Source of the DNA: a virus
Reading direction: 5' to 3' (one strand)
Length of the DNA stretch: 49,540 nt
Virus record (IMG/VR): IMGVR_UViG_3300021963_000189
Coordinates: 1 to 49,540 of that record
Below, in pieces: positions 35,901 through 43,400 of this stretch. The translations under genes were made by a program, and so were the position numbers. Under the pieces are notes generated by a model. That model had not been told where the DNA came from. It saw only the letters and a program-made list of their open reading frames with translations, and did no database searches. How positions within the stretch are numbered: the first letter of the stretch is position 1; each line of letters begins with the position of its first letter.

Positions 35901-37531
35901 GCTTTTAGATTCAGAGCTGATTGTGCTGCTGTTGATATTGGCTTATTGACATCTGTTGTATTATCTACGTTGGCAAGACCGACATCTGATTTTGTAATGC
36001 CAGTTGGAGTATTGATAACTGGAGATGTAAGAGTTTTGTTTGTAAGAGTTTGTGTTCCAGAGTTAGTTGTAACAGTAGAATCAATATCAATAGTAATTGT
36101 ATTTGCAACATCATCGTATGTTTTATCTAGTCCAACTCCTGCAACAATTGCTGTATTTACAGCATCTTGTGCAAGCTCTGTAATTTCAGAAGAATTTGCC
36201 TTTAAATCAAGAGCTGTCTGGGTAGCAGTAGATATTGGTTTAAGTGCATCTGTTGTATTATCAACATTAGAGAGACCAACATCAGATTTAGTAATTCCAG
36301 TAGGGGTATTAATTACTGGTGAGGTTAAGGTTTTATTTGTAAGAGTCTGAGATCCTGTTAATGTTGCTACAGTTGAATCAATATCTAGTGTAACTGTATT
36401 ATTTGTTACCGCAGAAGTAATTCCTGTTCCGCCAACAACGGTTACAGTGTCAGTTAATAAATTAACTGTATCTGTGCCAGTGTCTCCAGCTATTGAAAGA
36501 TTTGTAGCTACGTTTGCTTCTCCTGCTGCAGTTAAACGACCTTGTTGGTCTACTGTAAATGTTGGAATCTTTGTTGTTGAGCCATATGAACCAGCGGTTA
36601 CTGCGGTATTGTCAAGATCTACTGTGAGTGTGTTTAGGGAATCGCTGTATGTTTTTGTAAGTGCAACACCTGCAACAAATGCATCGTTAACGGCGTCTTG
36701 AGCTGCTTCTGCAATTACTGAATCTGTTACGGACAATGTTATTGTATTTGCAGTGTCGTCATATACCTTAGTAATTCCATTACCAGCAACCAAGGCTGTG
36801 TTTACGGCATCTTGGGCTGCTTCTTCTATAACTGAGTTTGTTATAGATAATGTTATTGTATTTGCTGCATCATCATAAACTTTTGTAATACCATTGCCAG
36901 CAACTAATGCGTCGTTAGCAGCATCTTGTGCTCTTTCTGCTGTAAAATAAAGATTTGATCCTTCTTCAATGTCTGATGTTGTAAGAGCATTAATTGCAAC
37001 AAGTATGGCGGCATTTCTAGCAATTACTTCAGCTGCTTCTCTTGTGTCTGTGTATGAATTTGAAGTTGAAATTGCTTGGCTTTTTGCTGTAGCAATATTA
37101 CTTGTTATTGTAGTAACAAAATTAGCGTCGTCTCCAATTGCAGCAGCAAGTTCATTTAATGTGTCTAATAATGCTGGGGCAGCATCAATTAAATTAGAAA
37201 CTGCTGTATCTACATATGTCTTATTAGCAATTACTGAGGTGTCTACTGATATGGTAAGGGTATTTGCATTATCGTCATAGACTTTTGTAATGCCGTTTCC
37301 AGCAGTTAAAGCCTGGTTTACGGCGTCTTGAGATAACTCTGTAAGTTCTGATGGCAATACGTTAATATAGGGTCTTGTAGACCAAGCTGCTGATCCGTCA
37401 CCAATTTTAATTCTTTGGGTATCTGTTTCAACGCCGATTTCTCCTGCACGAAGAATTGGATTTGCTGATGTCCAGTTTGCTGCTATATCTCTACGTAATT
37501 GAATTCTAATTGCCACTTGCATTACCCCCAT
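32939..37531 (-). CDS. Giant modular tail fibre (1530 residues)
   Basis: The N-terminus (IQLRRDIAANWTSANPILRA, then GEIGVETDTQRIKIGDG) is the typical fibre-head module; a second copy occurs near residue 685. The body is built from short shaft repeats: several DAVN(x)ALVAGNGITKVYDD units with NTITLSI, about nine LASP(T/A)(F/L)TGT units, two GITKSDVGLSNVDNTTD units plus related GLEEVDNTADTDKP forms, and five T(S/T)SVHGIADT units. Such repeats usually form triple beta helices. The C-terminus (about 1420-1530) is non-repetitive and would carry the tip. The start is uncertain: GTG at 37516 or ATG at 37522 are also possible, inside the overlap with the 101-residue gene. Confidence 0.88.
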   Translation of the reverse strand: MGVMQVAIRIQLRRDIAANWTSANPILRAGEIGVETDTQRIKIGDGSAAWSTRPYINVLPSELTELSQDAVNQALTAGNGITKVYDDNANTLTISVDTSVIANKTYVDTAVSNLIDAAPALLDTLNELAAAIGDDANFVTTITSNIATAKSQAISTSNSYTDTREAAEVIARNAAILVAINALTTSDIEEGSNLYFTAERAQDAANDALVAGNGITKVYDDAANTITLSITNSVIEEAAQDAVNTALVAGNGITKVYDDTANTITLSVTDSVIAEAAQDAVNDAFVAGVALTKTYSDSLNTLTVDLDNTAVTAGSYGSTTKIPTFTVDQQGRLTAAGEANVATNLSIAGDTGTDTVNLLTDTVTVVGGTGITSAVTNNTVTLDIDSTVATLTGSQTLTNKTLTSPVINTPTGITKSDVGLSNVDNTTDALKPISTATQTALDLKANSSEITELAQDAVNTAIVAGVGLDKTYDDVANTITIDIDSTVTTNSGTQTLTNKTLTSPVINTPTGITKSDVGLANVDNTTDVNKPISTAAQSALNLKAPLASPALTGTATAVNLIVSGDLTVNGTTTNLNATNLVIEDKNVIIGDTATPTNATANGGGFTLKGTTDKTLQWSDTTNAWTSSENFDINSAKSYMINQTPVLSSDSLFGINKTNIGKVTRQTAALFTANQVLRDGEIGFEVDTLQMKMGDGITTWSALPYITVTQTQLENNLGEYILLADLGELSGPVKFDVYGNVLSLKGLTLNSEATGAPTEGTYTGITVKRGTSLDASILWNETLNKWVFSEDNGATSSEIASTPYVTQSLIAHNNATTSVHGITNTANLVYTTDLASALGVLNTTTQQYADAAVSTHSSDSTSVHGIADTSLLATLSNLGSATTALTNYIDGEITDLQTAVTTQISTHETDTTSVHGIADTAELATKAFAASLLTGATKTNITITGDKNGLVISAENGVADSTTDNLVEGTSNKYFTDERAQDAIGLSLGAGLTYTDSTGAISVTANTYDVYGAAAAAETAAEGHADYIVAQEVIARNQAIATSTSNHNSATTSVHGIADTSALALTSTVNTALALKSPLASPTFTGTVVLPATTSIGTITSTELGYVDGVTSAIQGQIDLKAPLASPTFTGTVSGIDKVMVGLEEVDNTADTDKPVSSAQQTAFDLKANLASPTFTGTVSGITKTMVGLSNVDNTSDANKPVSADTQTALNLKSNLASPTFTGTVTIPSGALISGYLTTATASSTYAPLASPTLTGTPLAPTATVGTNTTQIATTAYVRGEVTALINSAPTALDTLNELATALGNDVNFSTTVTTAIGLKAPLASPTFTGTVILPNSTITNAMLADLSVTAGKIANATITDTQISASAAIAQSKISGLATSLGLKANLASPTFTGTVTVPTPVNSTDAVTKAYVDAGAQDIIPLDNLTSQFNGADSRFLPKFNNTKVNITNPLRLLISINGIIQILGNQDNHMLSPIAQDGFFIDSDGYLNFGEPVPKGSTFDGRVMPGPTYNSVPKSKYPFRPIDILLGA

Positions 37532-37811
37532 CTATATAATCATTTATAAAACTTGAGCTTATGTTTCCAGAGTTTGCAAAGACTCTGTCTTCGTCAACAT
37601 AGTCTGCAAACAATACTTCATCTACCGCTCCGTCTTGCCCGTGACTATGCTCTAGAATTTCTTTAGGTCCAGCTACATCGTACCAAACAATTCCGTTATA
37701 GGCTTTTATTGTTTGCTCAGTCGTATTATAGTAAATCTGACCAGCAACTGGTGCCGACGGATTTTCTGATAATAGAGCTAATGTAATTGGTGTTAGAAAT
37801 TTTCTAGACAC
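37506..37811 (-). CDS. Small fibre-associated protein (101 residues)
   Basis: This protein begins MSRKFLTPITLALLSENPSA and contains APVAGQIYYNTTEQTIKAYN, the same (A/P)SPVAGQIYFN module as in the 487-residue neighbour, so the two share a fibre-head domain. The remainder is acidic with KEILEHSHGQDG. It overlaps the giant fibre start by 26 bases. It probably joins the fibre complex; the exact role is not known. Confidence 0.7.
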   Translation of the reverse strand: MSRKFLTPITLALLSENPSAPVAGQIYYNTTEQTIKAYNGIVWYDVAGPKEILEHSHGQDGAVDEVLFADYVDEDRVFANSGNISSSFINDYIDGGNASGN

Positions 37812-37813
37812 AG

Positions 37814-39277
37814 TTACCCTACTACTACTACCTTGTATGACCCTGCTGAAGGGGCTACCGCAAATGATATGGTAACAACATTTTCTGAGGTTCTTACAAT
37901 GTCTGTTTCAATGGTTGCGTAATTTGAAACATCATATACTTCGACTGTTACGTCTCTAGTGTTTAAATTGTGTGTTACTGGATAAGATGTTAATGTTCCA
38001 TCTCCAATTAATGCAGAATGCTTTCTTGCAATTGGATGATAGTTTGTGCCATCATTTGTTAATGTCCAGTTGTCGTTTGATTCATTCCATAATACTTCTA
38101 CGTCGGCAGCATCTCCGCGTTCTACACGAACTCCAGCATCTGCTATTGGAGTTCCAGTAAAGTCGGTATTAAGATTAATCTTATTATCGACTATATTTAC
38201 CTGTGTAGTATTTACTGAGTTAATTGTTCCAGTTACATTTAAGTTACCGCCAACTGTTAAGTTATTAGTAATACTTACATCATTTGGAAGACCAATTGTT
38301 ACGCTTGAGCCTTCTCCACCTGAGTTTGTAACTTCAATTTCATTAGCTGTTCCATTAATTCCAGCAACATAGTCACCAGTTGTATCTGTACCCAAAGCTA
38401 CTGAGTTTGGTTGGATTGTGGCTGCAAAGCTTACGTTTCCAAGATTAGTTACTGTTCCAGAACCTGTTACGTCTCCTGTAAGAGTAATGCTAAAATCATT
38501 TGTATCAAAATCAAGCTTGCCGTTTGTATCATCGTATGTAACAGAAATTCCAGATTCAGTGTTTGGTGCTGTGACCATTCCACCAACAATATCTTGAACT
38601 CTTTCTGCGTTTAATACTACGTTTCCTGATGTTACTGTAAAGTCAGTGGAGTCAAAACTTGCAACTCCTCTATTTACATCAGATGCAATTTCTGCATCAA
38701 CTGTAAAGGATCCTAATGTATCGTCATAAGTTACATCAATACCTTCTCCAGCAACAACAAGGTTTCCGACCTTGTCTTCAATAAATTCTTGAAGTCCGTT
38801 TACTTGAGATGTTGCAATACTAATTGCTGATTCAGATAAAGCTGTAATTCTACCTTTTGAATCAACTGATGCTGTTAATGTTTTGTCTGAAGCTCCGTAT
38901 GTGCCAGCAGTAACGGCTGTATCAATAAGGGAAATTGTTGCGTTACCTGTGACTGCAGCTTTTGCTACATTTACTTGACCAGATGTTCCCAGAACGTCTG
39001 GGATTGAGTGTGTATGGTCTGCATGTGCGACTGAGGTTGATGTGCCGTCTGACTTGGTGTTACCAAATGTTAGTGCTGTTGTTTCTCCGCCTGCACCAAA
39101 GTCTCCTGAGGCTCTCAGCCATTGTGTGCCAGTGTAAAAGTATAAGAACTTATCTCCACTGTTAAAATATATTTGGCCAGCAACTGGTGATGATGGTGCT
39201 GATCCTAAATTTTGAATCCTGGCGTTTTGTAACTCATTTTTGTTGAGGTCAACGCTTACTAAATATTTTCTTGCCAT
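37814..39277 (-). CDS. Tail fibre protein (487 residues)
   Basis: This protein begins MARKYLVSVDLNKNELQNAR followed by SSPVAGQIYFNSGDKFLYFY, a fibre-head module. The body has shaft repeats (SGISVTYDDTNGKLDFDTND, SVTIGLPNDVSITNNLTVGG, NLNVTGTINSVNTTQVNIVD) similar to parts of the giant fibre. The C-terminal domain around TLTSYPVTHNLNTRDVTVEV and VTISFAVAPSAGSYKVVVVG is the PVTHNLN-type strand module found in many fibre tips. Adjacent to the giant fibre, it is likely a second fibre or a segment of the same fibre. Confidence 0.85.
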   Translation of the reverse strand: MARKYLVSVDLNKNELQNARIQNLGSAPSSPVAGQIYFNSGDKFLYFYTGTQWLRASGDFGAGGETTALTFGNTKSDGTSTSVAHADHTHSIPDVLGTSGQVNVAKAAVTGNATISLIDTAVTAGTYGASDKTLTASVDSKGRITALSESAISIATSQVNGLQEFIEDKVGNLVVAGEGIDVTYDDTLGSFTVDAEIASDVNRGVASFDSTDFTVTSGNVVLNAERVQDIVGGMVTAPNTESGISVTYDDTNGKLDFDTNDFSITLTGDVTGSGTVTNLGNVSFAATIQPNSVALGTDTTGDYVAGINGTANEIEVTNSGGEGSSVTIGLPNDVSITNNLTVGGNLNVTGTINSVNTTQVNIVDNKINLNTDFTGTPIADAGVRVERGDAADVEVLWNESNDNWTLTNDGTNYHPIARKHSALIGDGTLTSYPVTHNLNTRDVTVEVYDVSNYATIETDIVRTSENVVTISFAVAPSAGSYKVVVVG

Positions 39278-39289
39278 TTTATATCTCCC

Positions 39290-39757
39290 TTATGACAAAT
39301 AGGCTATACCTGAGAAAGGTTGTGCCATTGTCAATGTTATTCTATTTACACTATTATAGTCTATTCCTGTTTCTAATATATCTCCAGCTGACGACTTGAT
39401 GGTAACGTTTGGGTTGTATCCCATATTGTGTGTTATTACAACAGAATATATCCCAGCTACTGGTCCAGTAACTTGAGCCATTTCCCAAGAATAGGTCAAT
39501 GTGTTTGTGCTTAGTAAGTAGCTTGCGGCATTTGCCCATGAAAGATCTGAGATCTTTGGACCATAGAATCTTGTTGTGTTTTTATCGTAATAAAAATCAC
39601 CTTCAAGGCCTAGGTTGTCTGCTGGGGATCCAGTTCCATTTAGGATAGTCTTTCCTCTTGGACCTTGAGGTCCAGGGGATGCAACATTTATCTGGTTTAT
39701 TGTTTCTTTTACAACTACTGAAGTTACTTCTTCGTTTACTACTACTCTCTCGGCCAT
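39290..39757 (-). CDS. Fibre-type protein with short collagen-like stretch (155 residues)
   Basis: Residues about 27-35 read SPGPQGPRG, a two-triplet collagen-like Gly-Pro-X stretch. It is followed by GSPADNLGLEGDFYYDKNTT and RFYGPKI, a fibre module common next to collagen-like shafts. The C-terminus has VVITHNMGYNPNVTIKSSAG, the same ITHN(M/L) strand module as in the 487-residue fibre. It overlaps the next gene by one base. Collagen-like prolines are classical substrates of prolyl hydroxylases, which the phage also encodes in number. Confidence 0.8.
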   Translation of the reverse strand: MAERVVVNEEVTSVVVKETINQINVASPGPQGPRGKTILNGTGSPADNLGLEGDFYYDKNTTRFYGPKISDLSWANAASYLLSTNTLTYSWEMAQVTGPVAGIYSVVITHNMGYNPNVTIKSSAGDILETGIDYNSVNRITLTMAQPFSGIAYLS

Positions 39758-40104
39758 TAAATAGTTACACTCCTACTCAGTGTCATATATCCCTCTAACA
39801 ATTTAATTTTGTTAGCATTTGAATCCGTCAACATAATGTCATATTCAGATTTTGGATAGAATAACTTGTTTGTTTGAGTAGGAGTTATTTTAATGGTTAG
39901 TTTGCCTAACACTGGGTCTATTGTAATACCACCACTTGGGGATGTTAAAGAAAACGCTAGCTTTTGTCCGCCTTTACTATCACGGACTTGCATTTTAGCG
40001 CTTGCACCTGTTAAGTTAATTGGTGCGTCGAGATTATCTTTGTATTCGACAACAAAGGTAAATGTGGCATTTTGATCCACTTCGAAATTCTTTTGTCCTG
40101 CCAT
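39757..40104 (-). CDS. Small beta-sandwich appendage protein (BppU-like N-domain)
   Basis: This 115-residue protein begins MAGQKNFEVDQNATFTFVVE, with NLTGASAKMQVRDSKGGQKL, an immunoglobulin-like beta sandwich of the kind at the N-terminus of baseplate upper proteins. Strands continue in GKLTIKITPTQTNKLFYPKS and YDIMLTDSNANKIKLLEGYM. It opens the fibre cassette just below a terminator; a TTTAGGAG element is upstream of its ATG. It probably anchors fibres to the virion, by analogy only. Confidence 0.68.
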   Translation of the reverse strand: MAGQKNFEVDQNATFTFVVEYKDNLDAPINLTGASAKMQVRDSKGGQKLAFSLTSPSGGITIDPVLGKLTIKITPTQTNKLFYPKSEYDIMLTDSNANKIKLLEGYMTLSRSVTI

Positions 40105-40125
40105 TTGCTAGTACTCCTAAATAGG

Positions 40126-40155
40126 AAAACTCCTATGCTTATTTTAGCACAGGAG
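40126..40155 (-). terminator. Terminator below the holin-like gene
   Basis: On the minus strand CTCCTGTGC and GCATAGGAG pair with one mismatch around an AT-rich loop, and the stem is followed by TTTTCC. It separates the holin-like gene from the fibre cassette. Confidence 0.6.
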
Positions 40156-40174
40156 CGTTCCTAATCTAAGTTAA

Positions 40175-40402
40175 TTACTTGTCTGACTTAAAGCCAAACT
40201 CTTTGTTGCTAGGGCTTAATGCCTTTAGGATTACTGGTGCGATTGCTGCAACGCCACCCATTAACAAATCTCTTGGATTTGTATTACCAGTCATATAAAG
40301 AGCAATTGCTGCTGAAAGAAATGCACGAGCATAAGTTCCAAGCGCTGCTAAAATTTCTTCTGTCATTGTAACTTTTCCGTCCTTGTTAAGATCTTTTTTC
40401 AT
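40175..40402 (-). CDS. Holin-like membrane protein with N-terminal EF-hand loop
   Basis: This 75-residue protein has residues 4-15 reading DLNKDGKVTMTE, an almost ideal 12-residue EF-hand loop (Asp, Asn, Asp, Gly, hydrophobic, Glu in the expected places). Two hydrophobic segments follow (about 20-38 and 46-62), split by TGNTNPRDL, and a charged C-terminus. Small proteins with two membrane spans in phage late regions are typically holins. It sits between NrdJ and the fibre cassette, near the lysozyme on the other strand. A GGAG site precedes the ATG. Holin is the best guess, not proven. Confidence 0.6.
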   Translation of the reverse strand: MKKDLNKDGKVTMTEEILAALGTYARAFLSAAIALYMTGNTNPRDLLMGGVAAIAPVILKALSPSNKEFGFKSDK

Positions 40403-40470
40403 CTTAGTCTCCTTCTTTGGGCGGGGTGCCCTAGAATTTTGGTTTTTACGCCAATACTATAATTCTACCA

Positions 40471-42405
40471 CTAAGCCGAAATATCCACAAGCTCGCAGTT
40501 TCCGTCTGAACTGCAGGCAAGGGTGGCATTGGTAGATGTACCATCTTCTGTTTCATAGAAAGATAAATCTTCCCAACGAATATCTTTTGGCATCTTAGAA
40601 ACAAGGGCATCATATTCTGCCTTGTCTACTTCTTGATAAGGAGCTTGCTTATATGAGTGATCTGAATGCGGCAGGAATGAAATTCCAGAAACCTCATCGA
40701 AATTCTTATATACCCAAGCACCGACTTCCATCCATTCATCTTCTTTTACAGAAACTGTAATTGAAGGCTTGTGCTCACACCATGCACGTTGGTAAACTAA
40801 CCAAATATTTAGGTGCTCAATAGCAGTAAGATCATTTCTAACAATTGCACCCTCTGGTGCTTTAATTGGGAATGAAAATACGTATGTATCGTTTGGCTTC
40901 ATAACATCATCTTCTACTGGAATTCCGACTTCCTTTAAAAATGTAGAGATAGGATCTCCCTTTGCCCCACGAACTGTACGAATGTAATATGGAGAATGCC
41001 AAGCATGCATTCCTGAAGATACCCCGACCAATTGAGATACTGTTCCTGATGGCTTTACACATGTAATAGCGGCAGACTCAGAAATCCCAATTTTTCCAGC
41101 CTCATCTTTATTCTTTGCTCTTGCTGATTCTCTAAGAGTCATCAAGAAAGCTTCTAGTGAAACAAGGTCCTCTTTACCTGACATAAACTTGTGTCCGAAT
41201 TGTCCAGTTAGAGAAACACCTAGTAGGCGCTCTTCTTCTGTATTGTCTTTCCAGATCTTGCGAAGATATTTAAAGTCTGTAAGAGTTGACTGCCACGTTC
41301 CAAGTATAGTTGCAAGTTCAACTTTACGTTCAATTTCTTTCTTTGTATCATTCTCACGTAGTACGACTTCTGAAAGGTTACAAAACTGATAAGGACGTAA
41401 GATAATCTCTGAGCACGGGTTAGTTCCATAGTGTATATCTGGATCTCTTCTTCCATACTTGGCTGCTTGGGCTTGAGCTGCGGCCACATTATATATACCT
41501 CGTTCTCCTGACTTTGAATCATATAGAGATTTCCATTCTGCAATAAATTGCTCCATTTCTGGCTTGCGTGAGTACGCAACAGAGTTGTTAGACAAAGCAC
41601 GTTGTGTATTAGCTTCCCACCAGTTTCCTGACTTAGCCTGTGCCATCTCGATATCGTTAATGTTAGAAAGAGAAATCATTGCTGAGCGACGAACCCCGCC
41701 TACAACAACTACTTCACCAATCTTGCACATAATATCGTGGCATTCAATTGGCTTAAGGTTTCTTCCTGTAGCACTCTTAAACTTTGCAATTGTAAAATCA
41801 AATAGATTAATAAGAGGTTGTGGACCTGATGATCTTCCACCCATTGTCTTAAGTCTTGCACCTGCTGGTCTTACTTTAGAAACATCAATTGCTGGAATCT
41901 GTCCAGACCAAAGTAGTGCTAGCAACTCACGATATGCTTTTGCCCAACCTTGCTTTGAATCTTCTACTGTAATTACTGTAGTTGATTTTTCTAAAGATTC
42001 TGGGACGGCAGGAAGTTTATTAATATACTTATACTCAACAGAAAACCCTACGCCAGTGCCACACATAAGAATATACATTGTTTCATCAAATGAACGTGGT
42101 GAATCAACTGGAACAAATGAACAATTATATCCAGCAACATGATCTCTTTCTAATGCTGGACCAGAAGTCATTACTGCTCTCATTGATGGCATAACGTTTC
42201 TCTCAAATACACCGTTTTTTAATTCCGCAACAAGCTTCTCATTTGGAATGTAATTATAATTTTCTTTAAGGTGGTTCAGCATAAAATCAAAGTATCTATC
42301 TACTGTCTCACCCCACGTTTCACGACGGTTCTCTTCCGAGATCCATCTGGCATAGCGTGATAATGCAATAAAATTTTCGTACGGGTTAGCAATTGTCTTT
42401 GACAT
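40471..42405 (-). CDS. nrdJ: Adenosylcobalamin-dependent ribonucleotide reductase, class II monomeric
   Basis: This 644-residue enzyme reduces ribonucleotides to deoxyribonucleotides for phage DNA synthesis. It matches the monomeric class II (Lactobacillus leichmannii) type. Cys95 (GYNCSFVPVD) and Cys342 (YQFCNLSEV) would be the active-site redox pair. Cys331 is the thiyl residue and Glu333 the acid in NPCSEIIL. The 11-residue gap Cys331-Cys342 equals the gap Cys408-Cys419 in L. leichmannii. The C-terminal pair Cys631/Cys637 would pass electrons from thioredoxin. It is shorter than the roughly 739-residue reference. Upstream there is a GGAG site and a palindrome CCGCCTGGCGG in the leader. Confidence 0.93.
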   Translation of the reverse strand: MSKTIANPYENFIALSRYARWISEENRRETWGETVDRYFDFMLNHLKENYNYIPNEKLVAELKNGVFERNVMPSMRAVMTSGPALERDHVAGYNCSFVPVDSPRSFDETMYILMCGTGVGFSVEYKYINKLPAVPESLEKSTTVITVEDSKQGWAKAYRELLALLWSGQIPAIDVSKVRPAGARLKTMGGRSSGPQPLINLFDFTIAKFKSATGRNLKPIECHDIMCKIGEVVVVGGVRRSAMISLSNINDIEMAQAKSGNWWEANTQRALSNNSVAYSRKPEMEQFIAEWKSLYDSKSGERGIYNVAAAQAQAAKYGRRDPDIHYGTNPCSEIILRPYQFCNLSEVVLRENDTKKEIERKVELATILGTWQSTLTDFKYLRKIWKDNTEEERLLGVSLTGQFGHKFMSGKEDLVSLEAFLMTLRESARAKNKDEAGKIGISESAAITCVKPSGTVSQLVGVSSGMHAWHSPYYIRTVRGAKGDPISTFLKEVGIPVEDDVMKPNDTYVFSFPIKAPEGAIVRNDLTAIEHLNIWLVYQRAWCEHKPSITVSVKEDEWMEVGAWVYKNFDEVSGISFLPHSDHSYKQAPYQEVDKAEYDALVSKMPKDIRWEDLSFYETEDGTSTNATLACSSDGNCELVDISA

Positions 42406-42421
42406 GTATAATACCTTTTCT

Positions 42422-42432
42422 CCGCCTGGCGG
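42422..42432. promoter_or_regulatory. Perfect palindrome in nrdJ leader
   Basis: CCGCC-T-GGCGG lies 16 bases before the nrdJ start on the minus strand. The minus-strand hairpin would sit next to the ribosome binding site (GGAGAAAAGG), which overlaps one arm. It could modulate nrdJ translation, or be an operator. Confidence 0.35.
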
Positions 42433-42459
42433 TTAACTTTGATTTAGTGTGAAGATCCT

Positions 42460-42487
42460 ATTCTACCAAATAACTGTTCATATGCAA
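42460..42487 (-). promoter_or_regulatory. Candidate nrdJ promoter
   Basis: On the minus strand TTGCAT is followed by 16 bases and TAGAAT, about 55 bases upstream of the nrdJ start. The -10 match is good, the -35 moderate. Confidence 0.35.
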
Positions 42488-42574
42488 GAGGATAAAAATA
42501 TATTTACGCATTTATTTTAAAAGATTATTAGTCAACTATATACATTTACTTTATGTTTATTGCAGTCGACTGGC

Positions 42575-42604
42575 TTGACAGGGCTACTAAATTAATGTTA
42601 TGCT
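42575..42604 (+). promoter_or_regulatory. Strong sigma-70-like promoter for rightward operon
   Basis: A perfect TTGACA (42575-42580) is followed by 18 bases and TATGCT. It lies about 34 bases upstream of the lysozyme-like gene and has an AGGAGG site in the leader. It is divergent from nrdJ. Confidence 0.7.
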
Positions 42605-42637
42605 TAGAGTTCGTTATCTCTAGAGGAGGAAATGCCA

Positions 42638-43189
42638 ATGGAGAAAATAAAACAACAGGTAAGTGATTTGGCTCATAACATGGTTACAATTGTAATGATA
42701 ACATTATTTTTGTTTCCTGTACAGCCTGCAAATGCCTTAGTAGTAAAACCTTTAGTGAAAACTGAAGCCCAACTAAAGCAAGAAGTCTTAGATAAGTTCA
42801 GTAAAGAAATTTACAAGCCATCTGAGATGCTTACAGACGAAGAGCTAGTATTACTTCTCAAGACTGTAGGATTCGAAGGAACAGGCCTTAAAAAAGCTTG
42901 GTCCATAGCAAAGCGTGAATCTAATGGAAGACCGCTTGCATATAACGGGGATAAGACAACTGGAGATAGTTCTTACGGAGTATTCCAGATAAACATGATT
43001 GGAAATCTTGGTCCAGAAAGACTAGAGAAATTCAACCTAAAGAGTAACAAAGAGTTATTCGACCCAGTAACAAACGCAGAGATAACGTACTACATGACTG
43101 ATGGCGGCTCAGATTGGTCAAGCTGGAAGGGTATGACCCCTAAAGCTAAGGAATGGCTATTGCGATTCCCAACTGATGCAAAGAAGTAG
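42638..43189 (+). CDS. Secreted lysozyme/transglycosylase-like protein
   Basis: I prefer the ATG at 42638 because AGGAGG ends 8 bases before it; the ATG at 42632 lies almost on the ribosome binding site. The product has about 183 residues. Residues 1-33 are a signal-peptide or membrane segment (MVTIVMITLFLFPVQPANA). The C-terminal part has the lysozyme-like SLT features: AWSIAKRESNGRP with Glu94 as probable catalytic residue, SSYGVFQINM, and YMTDGGSDWSSW. It would cleave peptidoglycan outside the membrane. With an export signal it may work without a holin, or it may act on infection or superinfection. A late lysis role is also possible. Confidence 0.85.
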   Translation: MEKIKQQVSDLAHNMVTIVMITLFLFPVQPANALVVKPLVKTEAQLKQEVLDKFSKEIYKPSEMLTDEELVLLLKTVGFEGTGLKKAWSIAKRESNGRPLAYNGDKTTGDSSYGVFQINMIGNLGPERLEKFNLKSNKELFDPVTNAEITYYMTDGGSDWSSWKGMTPKAKEWLLRFPTDAKK

Positions 43190-43192
43190 GAA

Positions 43193-43399
43193 ATGATGAA
43201 GATACAAGTCGTATCTAAATACATAGCCTTATCAGAAGAAGGCCTTGTTCCAGTGCTTGAATGCCCCATGGACCAAGGTCTTCTTTTCTGTAATCTTGCA
43301 GAAGACGACAGCATATATTTATATTGCTTGTCTTGTGAATACAAAAATATTTTAGGTCTTGAAGTTTATAATGTCTTATTAAATAAGATAAAGGTATAA
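43193..43399 (+). CDS. Small Cys-rich (zinc-ribbon-like) protein
   Basis: This 68-residue protein has four cysteines, Cys24, Cys33, Cys45 and Cys48, in VLECPMDQGLLFCNLAEDD and YLYCLSCEYKN, a pattern that can hold one zinc ion. The rest is a small alpha-beta layout. It starts 3 bases after the lysozyme stop, in the same operon, and is followed by the glycosyltransferase one base later. It may be a small adaptor or a nucleic-acid-binding protein. The family is not known to me. Confidence 0.65.
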   Translation: MMKIQVVSKYIALSEEGLVPVLECPMDQGLLFCNLAEDDSIYLYCLSCEYKNILGLEVYNVLLNKIKV

Positions 43400-43400
43400 A

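Noticed and set aside
35703-36350. A 215-codon plus-strand frame
   Set aside because: Antisense to repeated fibre sequence, no start signals, composition follows the fibre's complement.
41564-42142. A 192-codon plus-strand frame
   Set aside because: Antisense to the nrdJ catalytic region, which is strongly constrained; no ribosome binding site.
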